DNA of 64,000 bases from Blastococcus sp. Marseille-P5729 (GTDB lineage: Bacteria > Actinomycetota > Actinomycetes > Mycobacteriales > Antricoccaceae), in the NCBI RefSeq assembly GCF_900292035.1, contig NZ_OMPO01000001.1:186001-250000 (forward strand), given 5' to 3'. The notes below the pieces were generated by a model. That model saw nothing but the letters and a program-made list of their open reading frames with translations. It did no database searches and was not told the origin of the DNA. Numbering within the stretch: the first letter of the stretch is position 1; every line of letters begins with the position of its first letter. Below, piece by piece: positions 63,401 through 64,000 of the stretch. The position numbers were made by a program, and so were the translations under genes.

Positions 63401-64000
63401 GTGAACCCGATCCCGCTGGACCGTGCGGTCCTGCGCCTGCCCGAGCGGGCGCTGTCGCCGGTCCGCTCGCTGGGCGTGCGCATCGGCGTCGCGTTCCTGC
63501 TGGTAGCGATCGTCGTCCTCGCGGTGTACGTAGACCGGGATGGCTACCGGGATGCCGACGGCGACGCGATCTCACTACTCGATGCGGTCTACTACACGAC
63601 GGTCACCATGACGACCACCGGCTACGGTGACATCACGCCGGTGTCCGAATCGGCCCGCCTGGTGAACGTGCTGCTGATCACGCCGCTGCGGATCATGTTC
63701 CTGATCCTGTTGGTCGGCACCACTCTGGAGGTGCTGGCTACCGAGGGCCGGGAGCGGATGCGGCTGGCTCGCTGGAGGAAGAACATGCGCAACCACGTCG
63801 TCGTGGTCGGCTACGGAACCAAGGGCCGCTCGGCGGTCACCACGCTGGTGGGTGCCGGGGTCGACCAGGACCGGATCCTGGTCATCGATCCCTCGGAGTC
63901 CGCCTCGCGAGAGGCGCAGGCGGACGGACTCGCCTCGATCGTCGGGGACGCGTCGCGACGCGACGTGCTCGAGCGGGCGCACGTCGACGAGGCGAAGAAG
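63401..64000 (+). CDS. Potassium channel family protein, 3' end outside the window
   Basis: The frame is open from a GTG at 63401 to the window edge (200 codons). An N-terminal helix (LRIGVAFLLVAIVVL, counting from the IGV block), a pore loop with the selectivity filter TTTGYGD, a second helix and an RCK/TrkA-N domain start (NHVVVVGYGTKGRSAV) are visible: a two-helix K+ channel with a ligand-gating domain. It begins 7 nt after the sufT stop and could be read through from the suf operon; link to Fe-S assembly is not implied. Confidence 0.88.
   Translation, partial: MNPIPLDRAVLRLPERALSPVRSLGVRIGVAFLLVAIVVLAVYVDRDGYRDADGDAISLLDAVYYTTVTMTTTGYGDITPVSESARLVNVLLITPLRIMFLILLVGTTLEVLATEGRERMRLARWRKNMRNHVVVVGYGTKGRSAVTTLVGAGVDQDRILVIDPSESASREAQADGLASIVGDASRRDVLERAHVDEAKK

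Overview
The window is GC-rich chromosomal DNA from an actinomycete (Actinomycetota). The evidence is the gene content and order: uvrB-uvrA-uvrC-rapZ-yvcK-whiA-gap-pgk-tpiA-secG, rbpA, an opcA-dependent G6PDH operon, ctaB/ctaA, and a sufR-sufBDCSU-sufT cluster. Heme is made by the coproporphyrin route (hemE-hemY-chdC). Many starts are GTG, and stop/start codons overlap often. The genus cannot be fixed from sequence alone. No tRNA, rRNA, CRISPR array, prophage or intact insertion sequence was seen.

Layout. 1-4.5 kb: the end of a sensor kinase, then the fadA-fadB beta-oxidation pair. 4.8-10.4 kb: RNase D and DUF3000, the heme genes hemE-hemY-chdC, and msrB. 10.4-18.1 kb (the most accessory part): a Prim-PolC-type polymerase, an aldoxime dehydratase, a LigC-type ATP-dependent DNA ligase joined to a six-gene Asp23/Gls24 envelope cluster, an SDR enzyme and a PPK2 kinase. 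18.1-30.8 kb: malQ and glgX (glycogen/maltodextrin), uvrB, a small flavoprotein, an amidase, a TerC transporter behind a yybP-ykoY (Mn2+) riboswitch, a DUF1707 protein, otsA and a metallo-beta-lactamase-fold hydrolase. 30.9-42.6 kb: uvrA, uvrC, rapZ, yvcK, whiA, lower glycolysis (gap, pgk, tpiA) and secG. 42.7-52.9 kb: rbpA, a cysteine hydrolase, a decayed IS481-type transposase, and the operon tkt-tal-pgi-zwf-opcA-pgl read leftward. 53-57 kb: ctaB and ctaA (heme O and heme A) around three uncharacterised proteins, and a CBS-domain protein. 57-64 kb: the SUF iron-sulfur operon and the beginning of a potassium channel.

How it fits together: most of the window is central metabolism and its cofactors: glycolysis, pentose phosphate pathway, glycogen and trehalose, heme for the cytochrome oxidase, Fe-S assembly, and nucleotide excision repair. 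Regulation visible in the DNA includes a riboswitch, several strong stem-loops between glycolytic genes, a probable autoregulatory site in front of sufR, and a recurring leaderless promoter pattern: TANNNT 6-7 nt before the start codon at uvrA, uvrB, otsA, ctaA, the polymerase gene, the amidase and others.

The best candidates for something undescribed are a foldable 99-nt three-way-junction element in the 314-bp gap between otsA and the hydrolase gene (about 29,980-30,115); the aldoxime dehydratase lying between the Prim-PolC-type and LigC-type genes; and the stop/start-coupled Asp23 cluster that runs directly into the ligase gene. None is proven here.
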